Source of the DNA: Reticulitermes speratus
Lineage: Eukaryota; Arthropoda; Insecta; Blattodea; Rhinotermitidae
Reading direction: 5' to 3'
DNA: 64,000 nt
NCBI GenBank assembly: GCA_021186555.1
Contig: JAJKFL010000003.1
Span: 30,864,908 to 30,928,907, forward strand
The notes below the pieces were generated by a model. The model worked only from the letters and a program-made list of their open reading frames with translations, had not been told where the DNA came from and did not search any database. Positions 32,880 through 44,590 of the stretch are shown here, piece by piece; within the stretch, counting starts at the first letter, position 1; every line of letters starts with the position of its first letter. The position numbers and the translations under genes were made by a program.

Positions 32880-33190
32880 AACCTACCTTCGGCGCCGAGC
32901 GATTATCAAGTATCCGTCGCTAAAGCAAAATCTTAGCGGCCACGTATGTAAACACGATCACAAGACGTAAACAGCTGTGACAAGATGGCACAGAACACTG
33001 CAGACGGGCTACTATCGACAGGGAATAGAAACGCTCGTCCCACATGTAATAAATGTCTCAATTGTGGCGGGGACTGCGTGGAAAAGTAGTGGGATAGCAG
33101 TACAATCAAATCTAAACAGTTCTTATTAGAGTACATAAAGAATGCAAAATATGTCTCCGCAATGGAAACTTATTTTCTAGCCGACCCTTG
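32880..33190 (+). repeat. R2 repeat copy 2
   Basis: Matches 3415-3700 (see shared blocks there). Read on the minus strand, 32933-33136 is open and gives SSPSAVFCAILSQLFTSCD, close to SPCPVLSAIASQLFTARD of the third copy (60364 onward, plus). A shared frame between two diverged copies hints at former coding capacity, but no domain is recognised. Confidence 0.65.
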
Positions 33191-33574
33191 TATTTAAAAA
33201 AATTATAGCCTCTCCGGACAAGTAGAGCAATGGATTCATGTTTTCCAATCCTGCGTGGGCACACAACCCACCTCTTCTGCAGGTAGAGAGACCTGTCACG
33301 GCCGGATCCTCCATCCAAAGAGTCTACCGTATATTAAAGGATCCACTGTTTCACCAGTAATTTTGAATAGAAACATGCGAGACTGCACGATCAGTGACCG
33401 ATAAAGAAGAAGATACATTAATTACAAGCAATAATTTCTGAAGCACATACGCCAATGCCCACAACGAAAACGCCACATGATTTCGGAACTTCTAACATAG
33501 TTTCCTAGCGGGTAAGAGGGCGAAGACACCAGTATTTCCGCTCATATTAACATTCACATCCGACTAACTCCATA
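33191..33574. other. No gene seen
   Basis: Nothing recognised. Confidence 0.45.
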
Positions 33575-33890
33575 CAACAAAGTTCTTCTTGAAAAACTCT
33601 CAGTCGCCCAGCTCGTTACGGAAGTCCCCACGTTCCATGAAGCCCGAAGATTAATTACTGTGTTTACACCAGCCAACCACTGTATCAACCTTGAGCCAAC
33701 TGAACAAATTCCATACTCACACACACTCTTTCAGTAAGATGAATTTTAAAATCCTCCTTCCATCTTCCCTAGGGCCCTTCTAGTCGCCTCTCCATTTCCG
33801 GATTTCCGACTAAAATTAGGCATACACTTCTCATCGCCCATTGACTGCTACATAGCCTACATCGTAAATCTCATGCTCAGCGGTTACAAA
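33575..33890 (+). repeat. R1 repeat fragment
   Basis: In translation LLEKLSVAQLVTEVPTFHEA, RRLITVFTPANHCINLEPTE: the N-terminal part of the R1 motif series, with later stops. Confidence 0.6.
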
Positions 33891-34347
33891 ACCAAATCAA
33901 GACAGTGCAGGGGAAATTGGACGTCGTCGTCACGGCAGTTACAAGTGGTTACTCTAAGCCACTGCTCAGGCAGTTCCATGTTCAGACTTGGGGATCATCA
34001 GCTGTCCCGTAAATCGCGAATTAACTACTGTCAACTTCAAGCGCATTAAGTTTGATGCGATATCCCACGTATTATTTCTCGTATTTGCGTTAATTATCTA
34101 TAAACTCACTGACCGTCCATTTAATTTATTTTTCTTTATACAGTGAAAGAAAAATTAAAAAAGAAACACGACCAATCAAGCACGATAAGGACAATTCAGC
34201 TATCGCAATACACATACTTAATAACCGACGTTCTTGTGGAAAACTTAAGGACATAATTACACATTTCGAAGAATTTCAAGTCGGCATGGCTGAAACCTGT
34301 AAAACCTGCAATTATAGAATTAAAGAATTATATAAAATTTATAGAAA
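33891..34347. other. No gene seen
   Basis: Nothing recognised. Confidence 0.45.
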
Positions 34348-34855
34348 GTGGGTTTTCTTTACTGTCCCTTCAACGACGAGGCTACTCGTATATCAGAACA
34401 TGAATTTCTGCTATGGTTTTTCATAATAATTCAAACTCCTGCTTCTCTCCAACACTCTCAACCACCTGCATTTCCAGAACTGAATTTGCTATCTTTCCAC
34501 GTATCATACTCATCCACGTCACGCAGTTCCGTGATCTCTTAACATCCTGCAACACTACCGACATGAAAACACCAGTAATAAAGCCGTCTGTGGGTAACTC
34601 ACCAAACCCAACAGAATAAACGTCACAATTGTAATCAAGGTCAATGTCATTTGAAGACTTATTGCCCTGTCCTCAGAAACGGAGGAAAACAATCTACCCA
34701 GGGAGAAAACAAACAGCAATTACGCTCACCTCTGCGGAGAATACAGCCAATGTAAACAGGATGGAGCAAGATAAGAATGCAGAATTGCAACGTGTAACGA
34801 TTCCACTGACGGAAGCAGGTGTAAAAAGAAAAAATTTGAAAGAAATACCATAACC
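34348..34855 (+). pseudogene. Possible pogo/Tigger-like transposase C-terminus, broken
   Basis: Frames in series read YCPFNDEATRISEHEFL (34350-34410), then PELNLLSFHVSYSSTSRSSV, then after a frame change PVIKPSVGNSP, and from 34644 MSFEDLLPCPQKRRKT, GRKQTAITLTSAEN. Insect Tigger-like transposases end with a comparable order: a G.YPFN....E.EFL block, a Ser/Thr-rich stretch, a 'P..I.PFPK' block and a basic '..RK.K.AILT.TP.K' block. Frameshifts and stops separate the blocks and the catalytic region is absent. The resemblance is from memory and modest, so the call is tentative. The frame at 34890-35102 may belong to the same relic. Confidence 0.35.
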
Positions 34856-35274
34856 ATTTTTTAGACTCAGAGAGAGGAGTCAGAGTGCTATGAATACGAG
34901 AACGAAGATAGTTACACGTTCTGTGGATTCTGCTGCGTTAAATACTGCGGACCTATTTCAGAAAAACTTGGTGATTGGATGCAGTGCCAAGGGAGAGCGG
35001 AGCAATCGTAACATGAGTGATGTGTTGGTGCGCAGTAAAAGAAAACATGTATTTACGGAAGACGTACTAACAAGAAATGGAGTGGAACAAAACCACACAT
35101 GATACTTGCAACTTTCCAAGTTTGTATTCTGACATTTGATTTAAAAATATAATAAAAATACAATACATGATCTGACCCGATTCGTCATTTATGATTATAT
35201 CATTCAACCAAGCGTCTTAGGGTAAATCGGGGGATCAGTGGCGTACGAAGTATGACGAATACACGAACACAAAA

Positions 35275-35766
35275 CAGACAGACAACACACACACACACAC
35301 ACATACATACATACATACAAACACAAAACGTTTATCAGTTTTCTACACAACCGCATGTACGGCCACATGTTTAACTATTCTATTTGCGTGTGCTGATATG
35401 TGAAGATTTCAACTTTCATTAAAATCTGACGAGAATAACGGGTACTTTACATGAAGACGTATGTACATTTATGATATCTCGCCGAATTCTTCTTAGAATG
35501 AGAAATGCTTCAGACAAATGTTGTAGAGAAAATCAAAACACATTTTATGTTCAATAAATTTTTCCCGAAAACGTTACCGTTTATGCGATAATATGAAAAC
35601 ATATGGTACAGCCAGACAAGCCACAGATGACGATATAATACGGCGCATGCGCTTTGCATGCTGGATAACTAAGGCCACAGACACATATTCACGCTTTTCC
35701 ACGGCAACAATGGTTACGCGAACGCGCCTCACTATTACGTTATAGTGCATTGCCTGTCTTGTTATT
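35275..35766 (-). repeat. R3 repeat copy 2
   Basis: Reverse orientation of 21712-22215. Its (CAGA)-type end has turned into a mosaic of CAGA, CA and CATA repeats at 35276-35320. Confidence 0.75.
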
Positions 35767-36446
35767 AATTAATTTTATCAACACGTAATGTAACCAGTTT
35801 ATCAGTAAGGCAGCATTATTCGTGTTACAGACTGGCTACCTTCGGCTTAATAACAACCACTCACGACGCAACCCAGCGCGATCAACTTATTCCATTCCAT
35901 GAGACACCAGGAAATGGGTCGTACAATACGAGTAGTTCCACACAAAAGGCTGGAGGAGAAAATGACAGTTGTGATTACATCAGCTACCTGTGTCATATGC
36001 CACTTGTGAACGCAGAGGCGGGAACACAGACATGTGGTGTTGGCGCCTCTGTGTCCGACGGGGCGAGTCCTACCTCCGGCTAGTTCATCCGCCATTTAGC
36101 CACTTAAAACTTGTTAACCGGCCGTTTGATAACCGGGCGACATCAGAGGAAGGGAGGGAATTATTAAGAGCATTGTTGTTGTTATGTCGGTGGTGAGCAA
36201 CCTGCAGTTGCTGAACCATTGTAACTTATTGTATAGTTTCCATTAGTTTCTGAGAGCTTGGGGGAATGAAACAACAAATAATGTACGGAAGGAAAGAGGC
36301 AGTAAAACATAAAGTAGGCGAGAGGAGTGAAGAAAGAGAGAGTAAGACACAACGCGGAAGGAAAGAACGAATAAAGAAATGAACCACGAGTTCCGAGCAG
36401 AATTCACGAAGCCTACTTTCCTATTGTATGAGTAGGTAACTCCCAT
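35767..36446. other. No gene seen
   Basis: Nothing recognised. A purine-rich stretch lies at 36280-36380. Confidence 0.5.
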
Positions 36447-36600
36447 CATTCGTAGTCTGCATTACGACAGGTCCATAGCGAGTTCTCCACAGAGTGCGAT
36501 CTAGTGCTTCCTCCTTCAAATTCCAGTAACTTCTCTTTTCCTTCAGGTCATCCAGTAGCTGTTTACGTCTTCTTCCTCATGTTATCGTCCCTATCTCTAT
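36447..36600 (-). mobile_element. Non-LTR retrotransposon 3' end, copy 4
   Basis: CATTCGTAGTCTGCATTACG, ACAGGTCCATAG, GCGAGTTCTCCACAGAGTGC, CCTTCAGGTCATCCAGTAGC match the 41341 copy. A short deletion removes the CTCTTCCAAA part, and the AATG tail is lost. Confidence 0.7.
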
Positions 36601-37133
36601 TACTATTTTATTTTTGTGAAAAGTAATTAATGTTACTCAGAAGTACGACTCTGACCTTGGTAGTAGTTTCGGAGAGGGAAGTCAGACAGCTAGATGTTTA
36701 CGACCAGTAATCGATGTACCGCAGATCAAAACACAGGACTGAAGTGCGGTCGTGTCTTCAGATGGTGAGTTAATTCTATTACACGAGACATAGTTTTATG
36801 TTGTGTTCTAACTGGCTACAGTTGCATAATTTCGACTCTAGGCTTCTAATAAACTGGACATCTAACAACTGGAGACTAGTGGCAAGTGATAGAGACTTAT
36901 GTTTCTGGCAGGATCTCCATGTTTCCTATTCAAGTTTTTCCCCCTCATCCATGCTCTGAAGGCCAAAGCTTTACCCCTGAGCAACAATCAGTATTTAAAT
37001 ATATATATCTCAACGTCACGCTTTAGTGCCATATTTGTTAAAGTTGGTTCACAAACAACGTTTCAAACACAATGTGCAGGCATAAGATCTACGCTCTTCT
37101 GGAACATTACAAAGTCTTGAGTGGTAGTTCTGT
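36601..37133. other. No gene seen
   Basis: Nothing recognised. Confidence 0.45.
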
Positions 37134-37176
37134 ACCGACGTTTCGGGACAACCTATCGGTCCCATCTTCAAGGGTC
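37134..37176 (-). ncRNA. Hammerhead-like core, worn (minus strand)
   Basis: On the minus strand TTGAAGA (first core base C changed to T), an extra T, a perfect 5 bp helix II GGGAC/GTCCC with a 9-base loop, then GAAAC followed by GTC and GG. Helix III would be the palindrome ACGT, which cannot close on itself and would need two molecules. The flank GTCTTGAGTGGTAG...TACCGACG resembles an F1 left arm. Confidence 0.3.
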
Positions 37177-37244
37177 AAGAAGTCCAAGTATTTCTTGTCT
37201 TAATTATTCGGCGAGTGAACTGGATCTTCTTTGCTCCATATTAT

Positions 37245-37565
37245 GTTCGATCACCTATGGTCTGTCAGGCTCTGCCGTATTTTTCGTAATTATCTCGCAA
37301 ATAGCACGATTAATCGGGAGAAAATATATTTGACATAAAACGTGTGATTTGATTTTCTCTACAGCTCTTATCTAAAACTTCTCTATATCTAGGAAGAATT
37401 CAGCGAGACGACATAGACGTGTTTATGGCTTCATGTGAAGAGCCTGACAATTCTGTTTGATTTGATCGAAACTTGAATTTTCTCGGCAGATTTTAATAAA
37501 ATCCCCAATACAAATTTCACAAACATCCGTCCAATGGAAGCCGTCATAATAATGCTATATTCTGC
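37245..37565 (+). repeat. R3 repeat copy 3 (partial)
   Basis: GATTTGATTTTCTCTACAGC, TCTAGGAAGAATTCAGCGAG, CTTGAATTTTCTCGGCAGAT and CCAATGGAAGCCGT follow the R3 order. The ends are missing. Confidence 0.65.
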
Positions 37566-38225
37566 AAAATATTACCCTGACAGAAGTTCCTTATTTTCCC
37601 AAGACCTACCAGCATACATTTCGAGATCCTAAAGTGACGCTGATGTTGCTCCCGACTCAAAAGTTCGCGCGACCGCCATGTTGTAATAGATGATTTACAA
37701 AATTAAAAAGACGGCGTTGAGGTGACCTCCAATACGTACTGGTCGCACCAATTTTCGTAAATATCGGTCAGGTGATTAAAAAATTCTGATAGGTGGGACA
37801 CCGAGATACACATGCACGAACAGCATGGTGACCTGAAAAGCCTCCTTATTTTCCTTTTCAAGAAGGAAAGTAGGCTAAAGATTAAAGAAAGAAAAAAAAG
37901 GAAACAAAAGAAAAAAATCTCTGAATAACATTTTAACCACAGCTTCCTTACGTAATTTCGCCCTACTTTTGAGGTATTCAAACATGCGCGGTACTTAGCG
38001 TGTCTGTGAAAATACAAACCTGAGTGCAGGCAGATAAGTATAGGCTACTAACACACACCTAACAGCGATGCCGTCGCTGTTCTTTGCCATGTTCTAAGAT
38101 GAGAGACGAAATGATACACACATGTCGTTCATATTATGCCAAATTTCAGCACAACAATCCGAACCACCGCCACAACTAGATACTAAGCACCCTGCTTACC
38201 TCGAAAATGATGATGATGATGATGA

Positions 38226-38256
<31 letters not shown>

Positions 38257-38596
38257 ACTGACAAATATAGCAATACCATCGGATACGACTATAATACCAA
38301 AGAAGGTTGCAAAGAAACTCAAAAATTAATGTTTGAGTACAGAAATTAAACGAATGTGGAACACGAAATGCCGTGTTATACCAGTAATCACTGGGGCCAC
38401 AGGAATTTCCACTAAAGAGCTAAAAAATTAAATGAAAATAATACTGGCAAGCACACAATAGACTTTGCAAAAAAACAAGTATATTGGCAACACCACATAT
38501 AACAAGGAAGTGCTACAATCTGAAACTTGAAACCTGAGTAGTAGGATGTACCACAGGTTCACGAAGATAATTACCAGGAAAAAGAGCCCGAGATTA
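37566..38596. other. No gene; (GAT)n and (AAT)n
   Basis: GAT triplets at about 38206-38226 and AAT triplets at 38229-38252. The minus frame 37703-38017 is unrecognised. Confidence 0.55.
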
Positions 38597-38598
38597 TA

Positions 38599-38634
<36 letters not shown>

Positions 38635-38753
38635 CACTTCGAAACGTACTAATGTAAAAGTACAAAACTTTTATCAAGGGAAGTAACATTAAGTACTTTA
38701 TATGTACCATGTATTGTAACCACAGAATAGCTGTAAAATTATATATACTAGCG
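38597..38753 (+). repeat. (AAT)n and R5 repeat, left part
   Basis: AAT triplets (38599-38632), then ATTGTAACCACAGAATAGCT and TATATATACTAG, which match 10065-10135. The repeat resumes at 39179 after the hAT insertion. Confidence 0.65.
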
Positions 38754-39178
38754 CAGTGTTTCCCTAACTTTTTTGCTCGCGGAGCCCTTTTGGCTTCGAA
38801 AAATAGCAACGGATCCTCACATCCTTGTTCAGGTACATATAGAGTGTCCGGATGATAGGTATCCAAAACTACAAATTTATATCTGGGAACTAATTTTAGA
38901 TAGCTACGAATACATACCAGTGGCATACGTAACAATGCATTGCATGATTTGGCCGTACCTAAACTGATTGTCACTCGCTTCGTGGGTACAGGAGGTTTCT
39001 TAATTAGATATTCTGACGGTCATACGAAATAAACACATAACCAATTAAGGAAGTTCCGCGATTATTTTTAACAAAACATCAAACTTTAAAGTAGTCATTA
39101 TAGAAATGTGTCCAGGGATCCCCTGAGAGATCGTCGCGGATCCCTTGGGGTCCGCGGAGCACACTTTGGGAACCACAG
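38754..39178. mobile_element. hAT-like element inserted in R5
   Basis: Ends CAGTGTTTCCCTAACTTTTT and, at the right, CACACTTTGGGAACCACAG, imperfect inverted repeats of the CAGTGGTTCCCAAAC type known in hAT elements. Subterminal GCTCGCGGAGCCC and GGTCCGCGGAGC also mirror each other. Flanks TACTAGCG and CCCTAGAG are a worn 8 bp duplication. The uninterrupted R5 at about 10130 reads CCCTAGAA. Confidence 0.75.
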
Positions 39179-39220
39179 CCCTAGAGACATACTTTCTTTC
39201 AGGTACATAATGTACATACG
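39179..39220 (+). repeat. R5 repeat, right part
   Basis: CCCTAGAGACATACTTTCTT, TCAGGTACATAATG parallels TACCCTAGAAACATGG...GCAGGTATATAAT at 10130. Confidence 0.55.
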
Positions 39221-39231
39221 CTGTATTTTTC

Positions 39232-39358
39232 CCCAATGGCTCGACAGCCCCTTGGGGGCCTAGGCCGCCTCATTTTTCGAAGCTTCACTATCACACTTTT
39301 TAGAAACACCACGTTCGGTAGGACTTCTCTGGGCGAGGGACCAGCTCGTCGCAGACAT
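39232..39358 (-). mobile_element. SINE-A copy 7, 5'-truncated
   Basis: AATGGCTCGACAGCCCCTTG, GGGGCCTAGGCCGCCTCATT and CGGTAGGACTTCTCTGGGCG are kept. The tRNA-like head is missing. Confidence 0.8.
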
Positions 39359-39377
39359 ACGCCGTATAAAGGTGATA

Positions 39378-39410
39378 ACTAATAATAATAATAAGAAGAA
39401 GAAGAAGAAA
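39378..39410. repeat. (AAT)n/(AAG)n microsatellite
   Basis: AAT triplets pass into AAG triplets. Confidence 0.9.
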
Positions 39411-39489
39411 AATCGCCAGAGCAGTCGTCCCGATTATAAACATGCAATGTGTTCTGCTGACATGGAACCCACCCGTTTCAAAATACAAA

Positions 39490-39805
39490 TAAATCTTACA
39501 ATTGGCCCCATCAAATTCACATCATCGCCTCTGTCCTCAAAACTCTATAGCCACCCCACCCATTTCATCGCTTTCTCAAGTGATCTCTTCACACGAAGCT
39601 TTCATACCAAAGTTTTATGCACAATTTGTCTCTACCATGCATACCAGATGCCGAACACTACACATTACCCTGAACACACGCCGATTTAACCACACAGCAA
39701 ATTCAGGTAGGGCCTACAGTACACACCTACTTACACATCCCTTTCTATCACCATTAATAGTCATTCTACCTATTTCACGAGACACTACGTACCACAACAG
39801 TTGAT
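39490..39805 (+). repeat. R1 repeat fragment
   Basis: In translation SSDLFTRSFHTKVLCTICLY and HAYQMP parallel the 'FPSGF.TK.LYA.L...RATCP' series of R1. Eroded. Confidence 0.4.
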
Positions 39806-40173
39806 ACCGGATCGTAAAACAGCCTATCAATGAACAGTCTGTCTGCTGCTCCTGTTCAATGGCAGGCGCCAGATAATCCAAACACACACTTCGTAAACGA
39901 GCTGAATAGTTTGAAAGAACGGACAAAAGAATTCGCCGAAAAAAAAAGATAGTTTACGTAAATGTTGGTTTAACATGCTGCAATGGACCTGATGACGTCA
40001 GCATATAAGCACTCACTCGCATTTCTTCCTTGTTTAGGTTTGTTACTGTTTACCCTCGCGTTGGTCTCGACTCCACTGCTCTGCCAGAAAGAGTGTACAA
40101 AGTGGCACCGTATTTGGCCTTTGCCACACTGGCCTACCAAAATAGGAACATAAATAGCTGAATTTCACCCTAG
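39806..40173. other. No gene seen
   Basis: Nothing recognised. Confidence 0.45.
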
Positions 40174-40431
40174 AACAGGCCATGAAGGCCCAAAGGGGAG
40201 CAAGCGCATAGCGCTACTCTTTCTTTAACCTCGGTGCTAGATTTGGGTGTGTGGTTAACGCTACGCACCGGCCGCTTTTATTCCCGGGAAAGAGAACCGG
40301 TACCCATTGTACAGGAGGCTGGGCGGGCACCAGGGCCGGTCTGGACAGGTGCAGAAAATTTCGCCCCCACAGGATTCGATCCCCGGACCATCCAGCTACG
40401 TCCGACTACGCTATCCCGGCCCACCCAAAAC
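40174..40431 (-). mobile_element. SINE-B copy 5, full length
   Basis: The minus-strand head (box B GGATCGAATCC, about 40372-40388) and body are intact down to AACAGGCCATGAAGGCCC. Very similar to copy 3 (16885). The flanking duplication is not clear. Confidence 0.85.
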
Positions 40432-41340
40432 AGTGACTTACTTCTATGAAGTTCGAACACCGGTTCATATGTCAGCATGTGTGCAGCTGGGTATATAACA
40501 GTTATCTGAGTTTAACTGCGCACATTTCTTCTACATGCAACGAAAATAACGCCCGTCCGTCCGTACGCAAATATTGGTGTTATTTGAGATATTTCAGATA
40601 TGGTAATTGAACAAACAAAACCTGTTAGTTGTTCTGGCCCCATTAGAGGTTACAAGAGAGGTGGGTTTAATGCTACGAAACGCACACAACCAACGCAAAA
40701 TCAAAACAAGCCCAAATAAAAACTCTACTGTGTAAGAGCCACACCAGTGTTTTCAAACTGCTCTGAATACTGGATGCTAACGAAGGAAGAAATCTGTTTT
40801 CTCACACCGATCGTAGGATACAGAATGACGGATCATAAATGTAATGACAGTATTACAGGAAACATATCTATATCGTTTGCAAAGCATGCATGAAAATCAA
40901 ATTCAGAAACCCCTCCGTCAGAAACTGAAGGACAAACAAGCCAAGGATATGCGACTAAAGTGGGAAGAACAGCTGCAGTTCTTGAAAGCAAAAACCGTAA
41001 CCAGTTATGAACGCTATGATTATTATGATTACGCTACATGCGTATTTGCATATTATGATATATAAGAGGTGCTACGGAGATTAAAGGGGTAACACGAATG
41101 TACGGAAACACATTTTTTTAGAAACGAAATGTGCAGTCAAATTTAGCGCTTTCATGAGCAGCACTGTATCAGACATGTACTGTCCGTTATAACCAAAAGA
41201 GAACCACATAAATTTTAAAAACTGTCGAATGCCCTTATTAAATCTGTGTGTTGGCTTCCACAATCCTATATTAATACCGTTTATATCGAGCAAAATTTAG
41301 TCATATTTCAAATCAATTTTGTGCAGTTTTTTATTGCCTA
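40432..41340. other. No gene seen
   Basis: A short CCGT repeat lies at about 40551-40564. The frame 40844-41065 is polar and Lys/Gln-rich with no motif. Confidence 0.45.
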
Positions 41341-41640
41341 TTTCATTCATTCTGTAGTCTGTCTTACGACAGGTCCGTAGCCTCTTCCAAAGCGAGTTCT
41401 CCACAGGGTGCGATCCAGTGCTTCCTCTTTCAATTTCCAGTATATTTTCTTTTCCTTAAGGTCATCCAGTAGCTGCTTACGTCTTCTCCCTCGTCGTCCC
41501 ATCATTTCTATCCTTCCTTCTAACTTTCCTTCAATCACGTGTTTCAGAAGGCAGTTTCTACACAAGATGTGACCAATCCAGTTAGCCTTTCTTCTTTTTA
41601 TTGTATGTAGGATATTCCTCTCCTCCTTGACTCCTTGTCT
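41341..41640 (-). mobile_element. Non-LTR retrotransposon 3' end, copy 5
   Basis: The best-preserved LINE tail: the minus-strand frame runs through GVKEERNILHTIKRRKANWI, GHIL, NCLLKHVIEGKLEGRIEMMG, RRGRRRKQLLDDLKEKK, EALDRTLWRTRFGRGYGP and VVRQTTE without a stop. The frame extends to 41697, but upstream residues are not LINE-like, so the element is 5'-truncated near 41640. In the family this region lies C-terminal to the reverse transcriptase. Confidence 0.85.
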
Positions 41641-41749
41641 ATTATGACTGAAATAATAAAATATGAATAACATGATAAGCAAAAACGCTGCTTTCATAGC
41701 AACTTGCGTTCTTAATGTTCGACTTCCTTACATTGCCCGAAGAGCAGCA

Positions 41750-41885
41750 TTTAAATGTGATAGTACTGACCTCGTCACGACCGCTTCCTTCCAAATCCCT
41801 TGTTGTTCATCATTCATCAGTCACCCTACCATCAACGCTATAGAGCCGTAGATATTGACAACACCGTTAAGTAACTTACAAAATC
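41750..41885 (+). mobile_element. SINE-E end fragment
   Basis: CTCGTCACGACCGCTTCCTT, CATCAACGCTATAGAGCCG, AACACCGTTAAGTAAC match the ends at 27061 and 29985. Confidence 0.6.
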
Positions 41886-42443
41886 ATCACAATCTCAGCA
41901 AGCTGTATTCCGATATGAAGGGCAGTCCCTGATATGCATTCTGCAGATTAGTAAGAACATCCCACCGCAACCTATCATAAGACTACGCACACATCGCACA
42001 AAATAAACGCGCTCCCTTCATTCTCAGTCCACTTTCAAAGAAAACTGCCAATTCAAATTTTATCTACAGAAGTAGTTTAGCGTCCCTTTGGGCACTGGGC
42101 CATTTCTAGTTCATCAGTCGTCACGTTTGTTTTCTACTGTAAAATGTACGACTATCACATTATTTCAATTATTTTTGTATAAAGCACTCCAGTTGTTGCT
42201 TTATTCGCTTCCACACTACGTAAGTCTTATCTGAATCGCCTTCTTCCGCTCTTCCTTATTTCTGTACTTACAATTTTTCTTCTTTCCCCTTCCACTCTTT
42301 TACACAAAAGCCAGTGAGTGATTCTGGTTTAAAAGAAATATCCCGTATGGAAACTGATGAAAGTCTGCTTTAAACGCGTGTCCAGTAAATATGCAAAACC
42401 GAAGAGATTCCCCAAATTCCGCATGAAATTTTCACTCTTTTGT
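41886..42443. other. No gene seen
   Basis: Nothing recognised. Confidence 0.5.
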
Positions 42444-42452
42444 ATTGGTCCG

Positions 42453-42714
42453 CCGATTCCAGTGGCCGTGCAGTTTAAGGCGTAGGTCTGTGGCCGCTCG
42501 CTTGCCGGGATTGCAGGTTCGAATCCTACCGTGAGCATGGATGTCTGTCTCTTGTGAATGTTGTATGTTCTCAGGTAGGGGTCTCCGCGACGAACCAATC
42601 CTTCGTCCAGAGGAGTCCTACATAGTCTGTGTGTGATTGTGCGTGTGTGTCACTGAGTGTTATCAATGAACAGCCAAAGAATTCAGACTGAGAAAGAAAT
42701 AAAGAAAGAAAAGC
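42453..42714 (+). mobile_element. SINE-A copy 8, (GAAA)n-tail type, with TSD
   Basis: Head CCAGTGGCCGTGCAGTTTAA, box B GGTTCGAATCC, body, then a GTGTGTGTCACTGAGTG stretch and AGAAAGAAATAAAGAAAGAA. ATTGGTCCG is duplicated at 42444-42452 and 42715-42723. Confidence 0.9.
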
Positions 42715-42723
42715 ATTGGTCCG

Positions 42724-44311
42724 CTCTGTCGCTAATGTAGTAACATTTACCTGTCATAAACGAAAAATCACGCATGTTAAACTTCTTTGAAGATCTGAAA
42801 ATATGTAAGGGGCGCAGGAGCTTCCATACGTAAAACCATGCTTTCCGCTGAAAGCTGCAAAATAACCTACACTTTGGGCATCCATGGCTGACGGGCAGAA
42901 TTACTTGTTAAGAAGCCTGCTGATTAATAAATGAGCCAAATAATCAGGTCACTCCACGTCAGGGATGGGTAAATTAGAGACCGAGAACTTCCCTCTGACC
43001 CACGCGGCTATTTGGGATTTTTTCCTGAACATAAACAATTTGTTTCAGCTTCTTAAACATAATATCTCAATCACTGTACTGGAAAATAACTTTTCTACAA
43101 CTCGTGTCCCAGTGCGACCAACAGATACAGCGATACCCTTCGTAAGCTTCACGCGGAATTCTATCACAGATTGCAGGAGTTCCGAAAAGTACAACGTGTC
43201 ATTGACCAGCTGACCTCTTCTTTCATCTTACTGTCCAAAAGGCACCGGATACTCCACATAAGGCGCTAATCGACTTGCAGTAACACAGAACTAAGTGGGT
43301 GTTCATAATTTAAAGGGCTTTGGAATGAAGATCTTCCAATATTTGCATCCACGTACTCGCACATTTATGAAAAAACTTCCTCCGTCTAACGAAGAGTAAC
43401 AAACCCGAAATTAGGGTATGGCTAGCAGACAAACATCTGAGTGAAGTTCTGCGCATCGCAAATTCCATCCTTACTCCATACACAGGGACCGCTAGTCAGC
43501 AACCACAACTAACACCATTTGTCGCACTAATTTAATTTGCACTGGTCCCCTTATGTACATTGGGGATAATACTATCTTCTGGTTGTTAAAAATAGTCAAA
43601 TTGAAGCATTCCCCTCATTCTGGCTCGCCGAAATGCTACTTACATTCCGATCCTTTTGTTAGAAACTTTGTCTATCCCTGGCCTACGAAGAACATCTCAA
43701 CAAGTTGCACACTGTCGTGGTAAAAGGAAGAAGTGGCAGTGGTAGTGGATTCAACGATTCGAACCGAGTGTTGGAATTAATCAGGTTTAGAATAGCCAGG
43801 ATTATCATGGTGATTTCTGAGAGGCACAGCTGTAAGTTAGGCCTGCCTCTTTTGCAGCGTATTATGAACAAGCAGAGAGCAAGTTACTGTATGGCGGAGT
43901 CTACTTGTCTAAGCTCATATCGAATGCAATACTACTTCTCACAGAAGGCTTATCGTCCGAAGAAGAAGGATGAATGGATGAAACGCGGAATGCTTCCCGA
44001 TTCTGCATACGTCTTGTGAGTTGATGTTGGTTAACTACGGACTAAGCTTGCTACAAGGATGTATATTCAAGTTTCTCCCTATCATTCGTACAAAATCTGG
44101 GGCTTATATTTACGTACTTAGTAAGTAACATCAATGCCAACATAAAAATTACTGTTTATGTTCGGGAAACCGACGCGTGACCTAAGATCGGGACTTAAAT
44201 TTAAATTAATAAACAATAATGCTCCTAAGAGGCCGGCTAGCGGAATACCTGGAACAACTAAGTGGACGTTTGAAAAAGCCTGAAAATTTACTACAAAACG
44301 ATGTCATAATC
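42724..44311. other. No gene seen
   Basis: The frame 43705-44019 (104 codons) has a Gly/Ser start and no domain. The frame 42965-43213 is unrecognised. Confidence 0.45.
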
Positions 44312-44590
44312 GTTTTTTTTAAGGGCCCCGCAGCAGATGCTACGGACGCATCGCAGCCTTCAGGCTTCTTGTGCAACACTGTGATGAAGATGAATAGTTT
44401 TTTTTCCGTTTTTCCTTGCAATGGAGCACCGGTGGAATGGAACTGACAGGGGAAAACCGAAGTACTCGGAGCAAAACCTGTCCCAGTGCCACTTTGTCCA
44501 CCACTAATCCCACATGGACTGACCCGGGATCGAACCCGGGCCTCCGCGGTGAGAGGCCAGCGACTAACCGCCTGAGCCGTGGCATGGCCT
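44312..44590 (-). mobile_element. SINE-C copy 1
   Basis: The minus-strand head CGGCTCAGGCGGTTAGTCGC (box A) and GGGTTCGATCCCGGG (box B) begins at the right. The body ends AAGGGCCCCGCAGCAGATGC at the left next to a T-run. About 90% alike to 56308-56583. Confidence 0.9.
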
